The notes below the pieces were generated by a model. It worked only from the letters and a program-made list of their open reading frames with translations. It was not told the origin of the DNA and ran no database searches. The position numbers and the translations under genes are program-made. 64,000 bases of DNA. Source: Winogradskya consettensis (lineage in GTDB: Bacteria; Actinomycetota; Actinomycetes; Mycobacteriales; Micromonosporaceae). The stretch covers positions 647,900 to 711,899 of the forward strand of contig NZ_BOQP01000008.1 of NCBI RefSeq assembly GCF_018332715.1. Direction: 5' to 3'. Each line of letters opens with the position of its first letter. The first letter of the stretch is position 1. Below are positions 37,501 through 43,719 of the stretch, in pieces.

Positions 37501-38924
37501 TCGCGTTCGCCTCGGACCGCCCGCTCAAGGACACCGCCACGCTCACGATCAGCCCGAAGACGATCCCGGCGGGCACCACCGGCAACGCCACGATCAGCGT
37601 GGTCTCGACCGCCGACAAGACCGGGGTGACGCTGACGGTGCCGCTCACCGGCCTCCCTGCGGGTATGACCGTCACCAGCGCCACGGTCGGCGACGCGGAC
37701 TGCACGGTCACGGCGGGAACCGCTGTAGCCTGCCGCGGCTTCAACCTCATCGCCAACCAGGCGGTGACCGTGACCCTCGCGGTGACGGTGGACGGCTCGG
37801 TCACCACCGGCACCCTGTGGAGCGTCACGGGCGTCACGCTCAGCAACGACGCCGACAACACCGACGTCCTGACCGCCCAGGGCACCGTGGTCACGACCAC
37901 GACGGCCGACTACACGGTCACCGTGAACGTCGGGACCCCGTCGGTGCCGCGCCCCGCGCCGGGTCAGACCACGATCCTGCCGATCACGCTGACCAACAGC
38001 GGGCCGCAGGACGCGGACCCGTACACGGCGACGTTCGTCCTGCCCACCGGCACCACCCACGGCACCCTGCCCACGGGCTGCTCCGAAGGGTCCACGGCCC
38101 GCATCGTGACCTGCACCCTGGCGATCGCCGACGGCGAGACCACCGAACTGGACCTCCCGCTGATCATCGACCAGGGCGCAACGGTCGGCTCCACGATCAG
38201 CGGCGGCTGCGTCGACGGCGGCAACACCGGCACCTGCGGCGCCGCCGACGACCTCGCCCTGCCCGCCCTGACGGTGTCGGCCCCCACGGTCGACCTCAAC
38301 ATCGACTACAGCAACCCGACCCCGTCGGCCACCCAGGGCAAGGCGATCCTGCTGAAGCTCCCGTACAGCAACAACGGCTCGCAGAGCGCCGCGGACGTCA
38401 GCTTCCTGATCAACCCGCCCGCCGGCACCACCCTCACGAAGGCCGTCGTCCTGCTCGACGCCGCCACCGCCGACTTCACCGCCGCCGCCACCGAGGCCGA
38501 CACCGTCGAACTGACCTGCGACCCGGCCCCCGACGTCGACAGCAACGCCGTCACCTGCACCGGCCCGGAAGCCCCGGTCGGCTCCAGCAGCGAACTCTGG
38601 CTCTACCTCGCGGTAGCCAAGACCGCCAAGGCCGGCACCTTCCCGGTCACCGTCACGATCAGCACCACCAGCGCAGAAGGCAACACGGTCAACAACACCG
38701 CCACCGCCAACCTCACCATCGCCTCAACCCCCACCGACACCGACACCGACGACCCGACCGACCCCACCACCACCCCGCCGACGGACAACTCCGACACCAC
38801 CACCGGCTCCGGCAACCTCCCCAAGACCGGCCAGGACCTGACCGGCCTCCTCCTCCTCGCCATCCTCATGATCATCGGCGGCGGCGCCGCCCGCCTCGCC
38901 GCCCGCAAGGGCCGCACCCGCTGA
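28542..38924 (+). CDS. Giant LPKTG-anchored surface protein with about eleven Ig-like super-repeats
   Basis: 3460 residues. A signal peptide (KMMKKVALAAVVLLLVALAGPPIAAYA) starts it. A 230-residue unique domain follows, then about eleven super-repeats of roughly 245-280 residues. Each pairs a DUF11-like module (TNTGPSDA ... APTGTTFGTLTG) with a second Ig-like module (TVTPGxxGTATV ... LPAGLTVT ... ITCTGV). Each super-repeat has a Cys pair and most a calcium-loop-like GGCVDLNNDGTCG. The end has a Thr/Asp/Pro linker, LPKTG (3426-3430), a hydrophobic helix and a basic tail: a sortase wall-anchor signal. It is probably a long adhesin or stalk. No sortase gene is in the window. GTG 28542 is chosen; ATGs at 28563/28566 also keep the signal peptide. 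Confidence 0.9.
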   Translation: MATPVLKMMKKVALAAVVLLLVALAGPPIAAYAAVGPINTTAQAANITVKVLGGLIPVTIALPDPAKTWSTGGAASTSSTLGTTIPGVLNLGAVNTSVGPVTGGGTASAGTAGLGVLSALSVGAVQTSCTMSASTISTTTDIANLNVGGTAINPQVNLPLNVAGVLTLTVDHRIATYNAGTGRLNYTVRALDIGLLPGGAVLEGSVIVGQSTCSGIVKLGAVNLAPATLAPGENGTPKVTVTNTGDVAAPSTTIRIPMPPTGYTLGTPTVTGGGTCTTSATFITCTGVTVPGSGNAVVSLPVSLAASATSAADWAPAASTITAVSTPIPGVTDTTISVNGGGTLVNRAAPKSTGGSITVTPMSLAAGKAATTPVTVSNDGPSDATTTVTIPLADKPAGVSIVSATVAGNPCSVNASAITCTGVVVPGGGTSTISLRAAATTTTAPGTVWNVTGMAATLNGTAISGAGRVLTVSDPDVNLDTGVSITPATAVPGDGVATPTVRVRNLGIIPATGTTITLPAPPAGYTVGTVTTTGGGTCTTTNGIRCTGVTVPATGTVTVSVPVTLGAGVTAGWSAAAGEPVTATSGDSTGTATGTIVTADPQWTLGVTATGPAARTVRPGQTATMSVTVSDNGPSDARAASYVVVAPQGTTFGTLTGTAAACTQLSPTTLRCTNDIPVAGPAVTLTLPLVVSAQADPATPLTGGCVSLNNDTSCGDPVDKPLPAIELRTPIANRLTVTTTPATIVPGENGTGRVRLTSTQSEDDLSVTIPVTGLPTGFTATGATGPAGSTCTLGAAAITCEGVDLSAGQADSIAVAVAVASSVTPPVTWNVSPITVSDGGEQMTSSGPLANAGTPAYQLTATVTGPPDNTVEPGQTTDLSLTVRNTGPSDAPATPFGVIPPTGTTFGTPTGPAATACTVAPDGTSASCTVTLAAGVSSPQLTLPVSIPAGADVNTPLGGACVDLNNNGSCGGAPDKRFDPILLKVPFAQRVTITATPVTVTPGSSGSATVSVNAVHGAVSGLTVTVPLMLPTGLSVTSATLTGTTCTIGGGNITCPNVSIGNGGTAAISVVVAATAGTAQGTDWTATGITVSDGTDQITADKQLATVGAASYRLATTMTVPDEGELEPGDTGDLGVEVDNLGPSDATGARIGVLAPSGVTFEPLADPDTVAACTLTDATHATCLFDLAEAATPLNFLFPIKIDAGADPDQPVDGGCADLDNDGVCGPGDPGIPDIYLATPLAQVVTVGTSPGTIVPGRAGTGQVALRSTRPETGLTVSIPLADLPAGFTASAAAVDGGTCTVNGTTAITCTGVALSTGVTKTVDVQVAVASSVVPPQTWSTTVTVTDGTDSVDGTGPIATAGTPADAVTVTVTGPADGTVTAGSTTNLTVVATNAGPSDATGRTFVVTAPTSTTFGTLTDAAAVARCTRAADGLSVSCTVTLPAGTSTPDLLLPLVVDANADPFTPVTGGCVNLSGTAGCSGTGDRPVPAIVLKVPFDQRAQLVTAAATVTPGTQETATVGVRALHGALSNLTLTVPLGAVPASLTVTPADAGCTAAAGQIRCTGINVADQQTTSVTLRVRANAGAAEGTTWTATGVTVDAGGGNQISGDPQLAVVGPPQAALDAVVTLPQPAILPGGSGTLTVDVDNLGPSDLATATIGIAVPTGATLGTLTAPTSTLCTANAARTRLTCTFGLTADATPLRFPVPLNVPAGTNPRTPLPGGCVDLNNDGTCANPPDRPIPPMPLSTPFNQQLTISTTPATVTPGRNGIARVTVATDPAQSSLTIRVPLNDKPGDVFAGAPSVAPSGSCTVQSAFIECTGVDIAAGTAATVTIPLSVTAAAANGTWTATGITVTNPGGDTATANGVLLTTGTASYTLTATTSGPAPGTVLPGETTSVTMTLDNTGPSDAVNAPVTLNAPVGTSFATLDGAIAQSCTAASASTLTCRVTLAADDQPLVWALPIVIPANADPADAVTGGCADLGGDGACGGTGDVVLPDITLRAPLGTVLTVSADNPSLTPGTSGTATVSVAASATRTALTVRVDTGSLPAGLTLTGATTCAVQTGFVECAGVDIAAGGTYGIPLALSADAGAAQAVWTPAVTVTQGSETVTRTPGTATIGAPVHPLSVAVTVPAPGTLLPGATGDLGVTVTNAGPSLYRQARVQFKAPSGTTFAALTTPADGFCTATATVVTCVRDLPKGDLAFPLRIVVPGTADPDVVLDDGCYDANLDGDCTNPPDGYFPPITLDSPLSADARISTEPGTAVPGGPGAPGYVVVDADRAISGLTATIPTNTLPAGLTITGATGPSGSACTFTTDVVCTGVSLTTGSRRVITVTVTAASDLGTGISWTPGPITMTDGSGQSTQAPNGTLITTGDPIAAVTYETSLPPGPVEVGGTTTLTVTATNAGPSDAMHVVTSILAPPYTTFGPLTGRADDDCILADGNVRIDCDFSVPMTAPQVVWSVPVQVAPDAPPAIVLTGGCVDKGSDGACTTGDPALPDIPTTRTLDQAVTVSADNKTITAGSTGTATITVESADARTGLTVTVPRAGLPAGSAVVSARQGGTTDCVISTDAVTCSGVDLTADGSTDIALALTPVSSATPGTWTPAIVVAQAARTITRNVPTATIVTAANAFTVTVVAPAAGTVLPGSTANLAVTVTNTGPATTRSLAFTAPSGTTFGTPSLAGCSIDTPTAVTCPVAVAAGGTLRFTLPVAVPLGATSPVGGGCVTVSTTCQPLPAIELATPLSSRVTLATVPVTITPGQSGTAVVRATATSAIPGTTVTVPLTLPSGLVVTGASGPTGSTCTLASTQVTCTGVNLAQGTTSAVSLVVRAASALRNGVTWTASGITLTVNGESVPGGGQLATTGTPSSQLAVAVSGPSGNVEVAGTTTMSVTVTNPGPSDAIGVTATVSAPTNSTFGALSGQAALDCNPSSTVLLSCTITQAVGAPAKIWNLPVLVSSTAVDGDIVGNGCFTRDGVSTCGSSATVVAFASDRPLKDTATLTISPKTIPAGTTGNATISVVSTADKTGVTLTVPLTGLPAGMTVTSATVGDADCTVTAGTAVACRGFNLIANQAVTVTLAVTVDGSVTTGTLWSVTGVTLSNDADNTDVLTAQGTVVTTTTADYTVTVNVGTPSVPRPAPGQTTILPITLTNSGPQDADPYTATFVLPTGTTHGTLPTGCSEGSTARIVTCTLAIADGETTELDLPLIIDQGATVGSTISGGCVDGGNTGTCGAADDLALPALTVSAPTVDLNIDYSNPTPSATQGKAILLKLPYSNNGSQSAADVSFLINPPAGTTLTKAVVLLDAATADFTAAATEADTVELTCDPAPDVDSNAVTCTGPEAPVGSSSELWLYLAVAKTAKAGTFPVTVTISTTSAEGNTVNNTATANLTIASTPTDTDTDDPTDPTTTPPTDNSDTTTGSGNLPKTGQDLTGLLLLAILMIIGGGAARLAARKGRTR

Positions 38925-38929
38925 CCGTC

Positions 38930-39013
38930 CCGGCCTCCGCCGCTGCCCGGCCTCCGCCGCTGCCCGGCCTCCGCCGCTGCCCGGCCTCCGCCGCTACCCG
39001 CCTCCGCCGTTGC
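38930..39013. repeat. 17-bp tandem repeat, about five copies
   Basis: CCGGCCTCCGCCGCTGC is repeated head to tail just after the stop of the giant gene. Copies 1-3 (38930-38980) are identical, copy 4 differs at one base, and copy 5 lost a G. A partial sixth runs into the terminator. It is not in a reading frame and is too short and compact for CRISPR. Confidence 0.9.
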
Positions 39014-39020
39014 CCGCCTC

Positions 39021-39047
39021 TGACCGGCCCGACATCCGGGCCGGTCA
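39021..39047 (+). terminator. Stem-loop terminator after the giant surface protein
   Basis: TGACCGGCCCG (39021-39031) pairs perfectly with CGGGCCGGTCA (39037-39047) around the 5-base loop ACATC. An 11-bp GC-rich stem about 100 bp past the stop suits a terminator. Confidence 0.75.
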
Positions 39048-39644
39048 CGAGCCAGAAGCCGGACGCCGCAGCGACCTGGAGTCCTGCAGCGACCGACGGT
39101 AAGAGGGGGCTCGCAATGACCACCCTGGAATGACACCCGGCACCTTCCGCCATCGTCGTCACGGTCCGTCACCTCGGCCAGACCTATGTGCCCTGTGCTG
39201 AGACGTGATTGCCACGCGCTTGACGACTTCTGCGACCAAAGATTGTGACATCCGGTGCTTCAGCGCAATGTCCGGCGAATCTTCCGTCCTCGTAAATAGG
39301 CGACTATCAAATCAACGAAGGAACAACACGAACTGTCACCATTCCATGGTGCGTCGATGACGTTTGGGGAGCGGCGTCGCACGACGCATCCCCGTCGGCG
39401 ACGAGCGACGTGACGGCGACGAAGTCGGCAAGAAAGTCCGTTCGAGTATCGCGGCTCCGCTGCACCCGATGACACCCCGTGTTGCACTCTTGAGAACCGG
39501 CCGGAGACTTTCCACAGCGGGATAAAAGTCGACCATAATTGCGTTGAAACCCTGAATGCCGCAACATTCTGGAGCGCCGACTGTCAAACACGCGGCAATC
39601 ATGTCTCAGCACATAACATATACATTCTGGCCTGGATAACTGAC
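39048..39644. other. AT-richer gap without a recognisable gene
   Basis: From about 39150 the base composition drops: 39601-39660 has 26 G+C of 60, against roughly 70 percent in neighbouring genes. Short frames are present (for example on the minus strand 39307-39663), but they lack ribosome sites and look unlike any family. A five-codon ATG frame at 39115 has a good ribosome site but is probably chance. This looks like decayed or foreign DNA. Confidence 0.5.
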
Positions 39645-39806
39645 TGTGACATATGTGGCGCACCCTTCGCTGACAGCACCGACCACCTCGACGATGCCGA
39701 CATCAGCGGGTGCGCCTGCCCGTGCGGCGGCGAGACGTTCGCCGCCGGTTTCGCCATGACGGACGACGAGGTGCGCTGGATCAGCGTCGGCCTGTCAGCG
39801 GACCTT
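39645..39806 (+). pseudogene. Fragment of a Cys-rich, zinc-ribbon-like protein
   Basis: The frame starting at 39645 reads CDICGAPFADSTDHLDD, then ADISGCACPCGGETFAAGFA, then MTDDEVRWISVGL. Four cysteines in C-x2-C and C-x-C-x-C-G-G arrangement, followed by alternating strands, look like real protein rather than a shadow. There is no in-frame ATG or GTG before the first Cys. After the SVGL strand the frame runs straight into sequence antisense to the dehydrogenase gene, whose stop is at 39795. Both ends therefore seem lost. Function unknown; I cannot name the family with certainty. Confidence 0.4.
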
Positions 39807-40838
39807 GATGACGGTGAAGCCGGCCGGGGCGGGGCCGTCCATGGCGGCGAGCGCCGCAGGGGCGTCGGGCAGCGCGATCTCGTGGGTGATCAGCTCCGCG
39901 GGGCGCAAGGTGCCGGCCTCGATCATGGCCATCATCGAGGGGTACGCGTGAGCGGGCATCCCGTGGCTCCCCACGATCTCCAGTTCGTGGGCGACGACGA
40001 GCTCCATCGGCACCGCGGGGCGCCCACCGGCAGCAGGTGGGAGCAGGCCCACCTGCACGTGCCGGCCCCGTCGCCGCAGTGACTCGATCGAGGCTGTCAT
40101 CGTGACCGCGCTGCCCAGGGCGTCGAGGGAGACGTGTGCTCCGCCGTCCGTCACGTCACGGATCGCCGCGGGGACGTCGGGCGTCGTTCGGGCGTTGATG
40201 GTCACCGACGCGCCGAAGCGGGTGGCCAGGTCCAGGGCTGCGGGGTTGACGTCGACGGCGATGACGCGGGCGCCTGATGCGGCGGCGATCATGACGGCGG
40301 AGAGGCCGACGCCGCCGCAGCCGTGGACGGCGAGCCAGGTGCCGGGGCGGGTGCGGCCCTGGGTGACGACGGCGCGGAACGAGGTGGCGAAGCGGCAGCC
40401 GAGGGTGGCGGCCTCGGCGAAGGCTACGGCGGGCGGGAGGCGTACGAGATTGATGTCGGCCTGGTGGACCACGACCTGGTCGGCGAACGAGCCCCAGTGG
40501 GTGAATCCTGGCTGTTGCTGGCGGTGACAGACCTGCTGGTCGCCGGCGAGGCAGGCCGGGCAGGTGCCGCAGGCGCAGATGAACGGGGTGGTGACGCGGT
40601 CGCCGGGGTGCCAGTCGCGGACCCCGGCGCCGACGGCCGCGACGACCCCGGCGAACTCGTGGCCGGGGACGTGCGGCAGGCGGATGTCGGGGTCGTGGCC
40701 GCGCCAGCCGTGCCAGTCGCTGCGGCAGACGCCGGTCGCCTCGACGGTGACCACCACGCCTCCCGGTGGCGGGGCCGGATCGGCGACCTCCGCGAGAGTG
40801 GGGAGTTCGCCGAACTGTTCGTAGAGGACCGCGCGCAT
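39795..40838 (-). CDS. Zinc-dependent alcohol dehydrogenase
   Basis: 347 residues of the medium-chain dehydrogenase family, oxidising an alcohol with NAD(P)+ in the cytoplasm. Catalytic zinc ligands Cys38 (GVCRSDWHGW), His60 and Glu61 (GHEFAG) are present. The structural zinc site C90, C93, C96 and C104 (CGTCPACLAGDQQVC) is complete. The Rossmann motif VHGCGGVGLSAVMIA follows. It lies 15 bp behind the DUF1479 gene and is probably co-transcribed; a ROK regulator is divergent from that pair, suggesting a sugar- or polyol-related substrate. Its 3' end abuts the AT-rich scar. Confidence 0.92.
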   Translation of the reverse strand: MRAVLYEQFGELPTLAEVADPAPPPGGVVVTVEATGVCRSDWHGWRGHDPDIRLPHVPGHEFAGVVAAVGAGVRDWHPGDRVTTPFICACGTCPACLAGDQQVCHRQQQPGFTHWGSFADQVVVHQADINLVRLPPAVAFAEAATLGCRFATSFRAVVTQGRTRPGTWLAVHGCGGVGLSAVMIAAASGARVIAVDVNPAALDLATRFGASVTINARTTPDVPAAIRDVTDGGAHVSLDALGSAVTMTASIESLRRRGRHVQVGLLPPAAGGRPAVPMELVVAHELEIVGSHGMPAHAYPSMMAMIEAGTLRPAELITHEIALPDAPAALAAMDGPAPAGFTVIKVR

Positions 40839-40853
40839 GCGCTGATTCTGCCC

Positions 40854-42158
40854 TCAGAGGCCCAGGCCGCGCCGGCCGGTCTCGTTGAGCTGGGCGGGCT
40901 GGAAACGGTCCGGCCAGGTGCGCTCGTAATGTTCCTCGGGGAAGTCGCTCGGGCTCGAGCCGGTCTCGAAGGCGGCGCGTACGTCAGCGGCGTACCGTTC
41001 GTTGCGCGGGCACCAGGGTGCCGCCGGGATGTACATGACGTTGCCCCAGCCCTGCTGGTCCCGCACCGGGGCGACGCTGTGGATCATGTCGGCGTGCCAC
41101 CAGACCGAGTCGCCGGCGCGGACGTCCGGGATCGCGGTGAGGGCCTCCATCAGCAGCGGGTGCCATTTCTCGCTCGCGGGGAAGACCTGGTTGACGGTGA
41201 CGCCGCACATGTCGTCGTCGGGGACGTCCGGGAGCAGCGGGCGCAGCATCAGGTAGGCCATCGCCTCGGGGATCGGGACGGTGTGCAGGACGCCCTGGTC
41301 GTGGGCCATGTCGGACAGCGCCGTCCAGCCCTGGAACGTGCGGAACGCCGAGCACATGGTGCTGCCCGGGTACTGCGGACCGGCCGTGCGGTGGGCGGCG
41401 TCCCAGGGGTCGTACTGTTCGATCGTGCCGTCGAAGAGGTGCCGGAAGGCCCGCTGGTAGGACTCGGTCATCCAGAGGTCGAGGGTGCCCGGGTCGAGAT
41501 GGGTGCCGAGCCCGCCCGAGTCGGCACCCTCGGGACGGCGCCGGATCCGGTCGGGGTAGAGCGAGTCACGCGACGGGTCGAACCACTGGACACCCTCGGA
41601 CTCGTGCTTCCACTGCCCGTTGAGGAACGCCTGGACGTTCGCCATGCGGTCGCTCTGGCGGGCCTGCATCTGCGCCGGTGACCAGTAGATCGGGTAGATC
41701 TCGGGCTTCGAGCCGACGCTGCCGAAGAAGTCGTCACCGGGGCCGCGATAGTTGTCGAAGAACGCGTTGCCCTCGACGTAGTCGACGATCTCCCGGTCCC
41801 AGCCGAGCGCCTGCCCCCGCTCGAAGTGACCCCGCACGACGAGGCAGCCACGACGGCGTACCAGGTCGAGCTGCTCTGCGGAAACCGTGCCTGCGGCGAT
41901 GTCCGCGTACGAAATGGTCGGCCAGACGGCCTCGCCCCGCCGCTTCGCGGCCACGATCTCACTCACAGCGACCCGCACACGCTCTTCAGCAACAGCGAAA
42001 ACCTCTTCGACGGTACGCCCGGAGCCCGCGATCCTTGCTCGCAGAGCCCCCTTGACCTCCCGGATCGCGGCCTTGAGGTCGCTCGGGGTCTGCTCCCAGT
42101 GCGGCAGCGGCGGCAACTCTTCACTCGTGTGCGGGCCGGGGATGACGGGTGCCGACAT
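40854..42158 (-). CDS. DUF1479 family protein (YbiU-like, probable Fe(II)/2OG oxygenase fold)
   Basis: 434 residues from ATG 42158, with AGAAGGAG upstream. Diagnostic stretches are KGALRARIAGSGRTVEEVF, VVRGHFERGQALGWDREIVDYVEGN, and FPASEKWHPLLMEALTAIPDVRAGDSVWWHADMIHSV. A jelly-roll oxygenase metal triad can be read: His220-x-Asp222 (GTHLDPGTLDLW) and distal His360 (WWHADMIH). YbiU relatives are structurally oxygenase-like with an unknown substrate. It is the first gene of an operon with the zinc dehydrogenase, so the pair may oxidise and then dehydrogenate one metabolite. It faces a ROK regulator across 89 bp. Confidence 0.9.
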   Translation of the reverse strand: MSAPVIPGPHTSEELPPLPHWEQTPSDLKAAIREVKGALRARIAGSGRTVEEVFAVAEERVRVAVSEIVAAKRRGEAVWPTISYADIAAGTVSAEQLDLVRRRGCLVVRGHFERGQALGWDREIVDYVEGNAFFDNYRGPGDDFFGSVGSKPEIYPIYWSPAQMQARQSDRMANVQAFLNGQWKHESEGVQWFDPSRDSLYPDRIRRRPEGADSGGLGTHLDPGTLDLWMTESYQRAFRHLFDGTIEQYDPWDAAHRTAGPQYPGSTMCSAFRTFQGWTALSDMAHDQGVLHTVPIPEAMAYLMLRPLLPDVPDDDMCGVTVNQVFPASEKWHPLLMEALTAIPDVRAGDSVWWHADMIHSVAPVRDQQGWGNVMYIPAAPWCPRNERYAADVRAAFETGSSPSDFPEEHYERTWPDRFQPAQLNETGRRGLGL

Positions 42159-42212
42159 GGCGCGACTCCTTCTAGTCAGGTCTCCTTATTTAGAGGACGG
42201 TACGGGTCGGCC

Positions 42213-42241
42213 ACGTTCAAGGCAAGAGTCCTGCCTAGAAT
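42213..42241 (+). promoter_or_regulatory. Promoter giving a leaderless ROK transcript
   Basis: TAGAAT (42236-42241), a good -10, ends 6 bases before GTG 42248. An ACGTTC box lies 17 bp upstream. Transcription would start at the start codon itself, and no ribosome site is present. Upstream, GTCTCCTTATTTAGAGGAC (42178-42196) is an imperfect palindrome and a possible ROK operator shared with the divergent DUF1479 operon. Confidence 0.5.
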
Positions 42242-42247
42242 CGTCGG

Positions 42248-43549
42248 GTGGATCCCGCCAAGCCGTCCCTCGACCTGCTGCGCACCCTCACCGACGAGCA
42301 CGTCCTGCGCGGCCTCATGCGTCACCGCCGCCTGACCAGGGCGGAGCTGGCCACCGAGACCGGCATCTCGAAACCGACGATCGGCGAGAGCGTGCGCCGG
42401 CTCACCGAGCTCGGCCTGCTGGCGGACACCGGCGAACGCACCCCCGGCGGTCGCGGCCGAGGCCGGGTGGGCTCCTACTACGCACTGACAGCTTCAGCCG
42501 GGACAGCGCTCGCGGTGAGCATCGGCCCGGACGGCGTCATCGCCGAACGCATCGACGTCTACGGCGAGACCCTCGCCCGGGCCACCCACCCGCTCGACAC
42601 GCCGGCCACCCCCGACCAGATCGCCACCGCCCTCGACACGGCCGTCACCGGTTGTAACGGCGACCAGCCGGCCCGCCTGGCCGTGGTCAGCGCCGCCGAC
42701 CCCGTCAACCGGCACACCGGCCGCATCATGCGCCTCCCCGACGCCCCGTTCCTCCTCGGCGACCTCGACCCGGTCGCCGTCCTCACCCCCCACGTCACCG
42801 GCCCGATCACCGTCGACAACGACGTCAACTGGGCAGCCCGCGCCGAACGCGACGCCGCCCTCAACGCGGAACTCGATGCCGGCCTCAACGCCGGGCCCGA
42901 TGCCGCGCTCAATGCGGGACTCGACGCCAGGCGTGATCCCGGACTCAACACCGGGCCAAATGCGGGCCTCAACGCTGGGTTCGATGCCGGGCGCGATGCC
43001 GCCCGTGATCCCGGGCGCGAACCCGGGCTCGCGCAGCCGGCCGACTTCGCGTATCTCCATCTCGGCGAGGGTCTCGGCTGCGCGATCGTCAGCGACGGCG
43101 AGGTCCGCCGTGGCACGGACGGCCTGGCCGGCGAGATCTCCCACCTGGTCACCAACGGCCCGCACGGCAACGCGACGACATTCATCCAGGTCTTCGGCGA
43201 ACTGGGCCTGCGCATCGCCACCTCCACCGCGATCGACACCGCCCGCCTGATCGCCGCCGCCACGGCCCCCGGCGCACAGGCCACCGCCGTCCGCTCGACC
43301 ATCTCCCGCGCGGTCGGCGGCGTGACAGCCGCGATCGTCGCCCTCACCAACCCCGCGGCCATCGTGATCGGCGGTTCCTGGGGCACCCACCCGGCCCTGC
43401 TCTCGGCCATCATCGCCGTGGTCGCCCACCTCCCCCGCCCCGTCCCGGTCCACCCCGCCACCATCCCCACCGAACCCGCCCTGACCGGCGCCCGCACCGA
43501 AGCCATAGCCCTCCTCCGCACCGCCGTCGTCGCAGCAGCCGCCCGCTAG
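42248..43549 (+). CDS. ROK-family regulator with repeat insertion and lost zinc motif
   Basis: 433 residues. The N-terminal winged helix (LTRAELATETGISKPTIGESVRRLTELGLLAD) precedes a ROK fold. Asn191-Asp192 match the kinase active site. The GEIGH motif reads GEISH (295-299), and the zinc motif C-x-C-G-x2-G-C that normally follows is absent. Between residues about 204 and 260 sits an inserted low-complexity run of LNAG/LDAG/DPG repeats, which separates the Ala-rich helix from the strand DFAYLHLGEGLGCAIV. Sugar-kinase activity is doubtful; a sugar-sensing repressor of the divergent DUF1479-dehydrogenase operon is likely. Confidence 0.88.
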   Translation: MDPAKPSLDLLRTLTDEHVLRGLMRHRRLTRAELATETGISKPTIGESVRRLTELGLLADTGERTPGGRGRGRVGSYYALTASAGTALAVSIGPDGVIAERIDVYGETLARATHPLDTPATPDQIATALDTAVTGCNGDQPARLAVVSAADPVNRHTGRIMRLPDAPFLLGDLDPVAVLTPHVTGPITVDNDVNWAARAERDAALNAELDAGLNAGPDAALNAGLDARRDPGLNTGPNAGLNAGFDAGRDAARDPGREPGLAQPADFAYLHLGEGLGCAIVSDGEVRRGTDGLAGEISHLVTNGPHGNATTFIQVFGELGLRIATSTAIDTARLIAAATAPGAQATAVRSTISRAVGGVTAAIVALTNPAAIVIGGSWGTHPALLSAIIAVVAHLPRPVPVHPATIPTEPALTGARTEAIALLRTAVVAAAAR

Positions 43550-43677
43550 CCGGCCGTAGCTGCCGCCCGCCGGAAGCTCCGCCGCCCGCAGGCCGGCCGT
43601 AACTGCCGCTCGCCGGAAGCTCCGCCGCCCGGTACCGGCCCGTAACTGCCGCCCGCCGGGAGCTCCGTCGCCCGAGC
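43550..43677. repeat. Three tandem copies of a 42-43-bp repeat
   Basis: Units start at 43550, 43593 and 43635, each beginning CCGGCC(C)GTA and ending GCTCCG(C/T)CGCCCG. They differ at a few positions only. The array begins immediately after the ROK stop and fills most of the gap before the HEAT-like gene. It is non-coding, and no spacers are present. Confidence 0.9.
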
Positions 43678-43719
43678 GGGACACCCTGGAGCGGTGGGGG
43701 TGTCCTACCATCGGCCGCT

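Noticed and set aside
28581..38060. A 3159-codon stop-free frame antisense to the giant surface protein
   Set aside because: Its composition is Gly/Arg/Asp/Val-rich with no domain, and it mirrors the third-position G/C bias of the sense gene, which removes stop codons on the opposite strand. The sense frame has a signal peptide, repeats and LPKTG.
38930..39013. Possible CRISPR array
   Set aside because: The 17-bp units are contiguous without spacers. The 43550-43677 repeats also lack spacers, and no cas gene is present.
39115..39132. Five-codon ORF (MTTLE) with a good ribosome site after the giant gene
   Set aside because: Too short to support; probably chance in GC-rich DNA.
39307..39663. 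118-codon minus-strand frame in the AT-rich gap
   Set aside because: No ribosome site, odd Arg/Ser/Cys composition, and it overlaps two other equally open frames.
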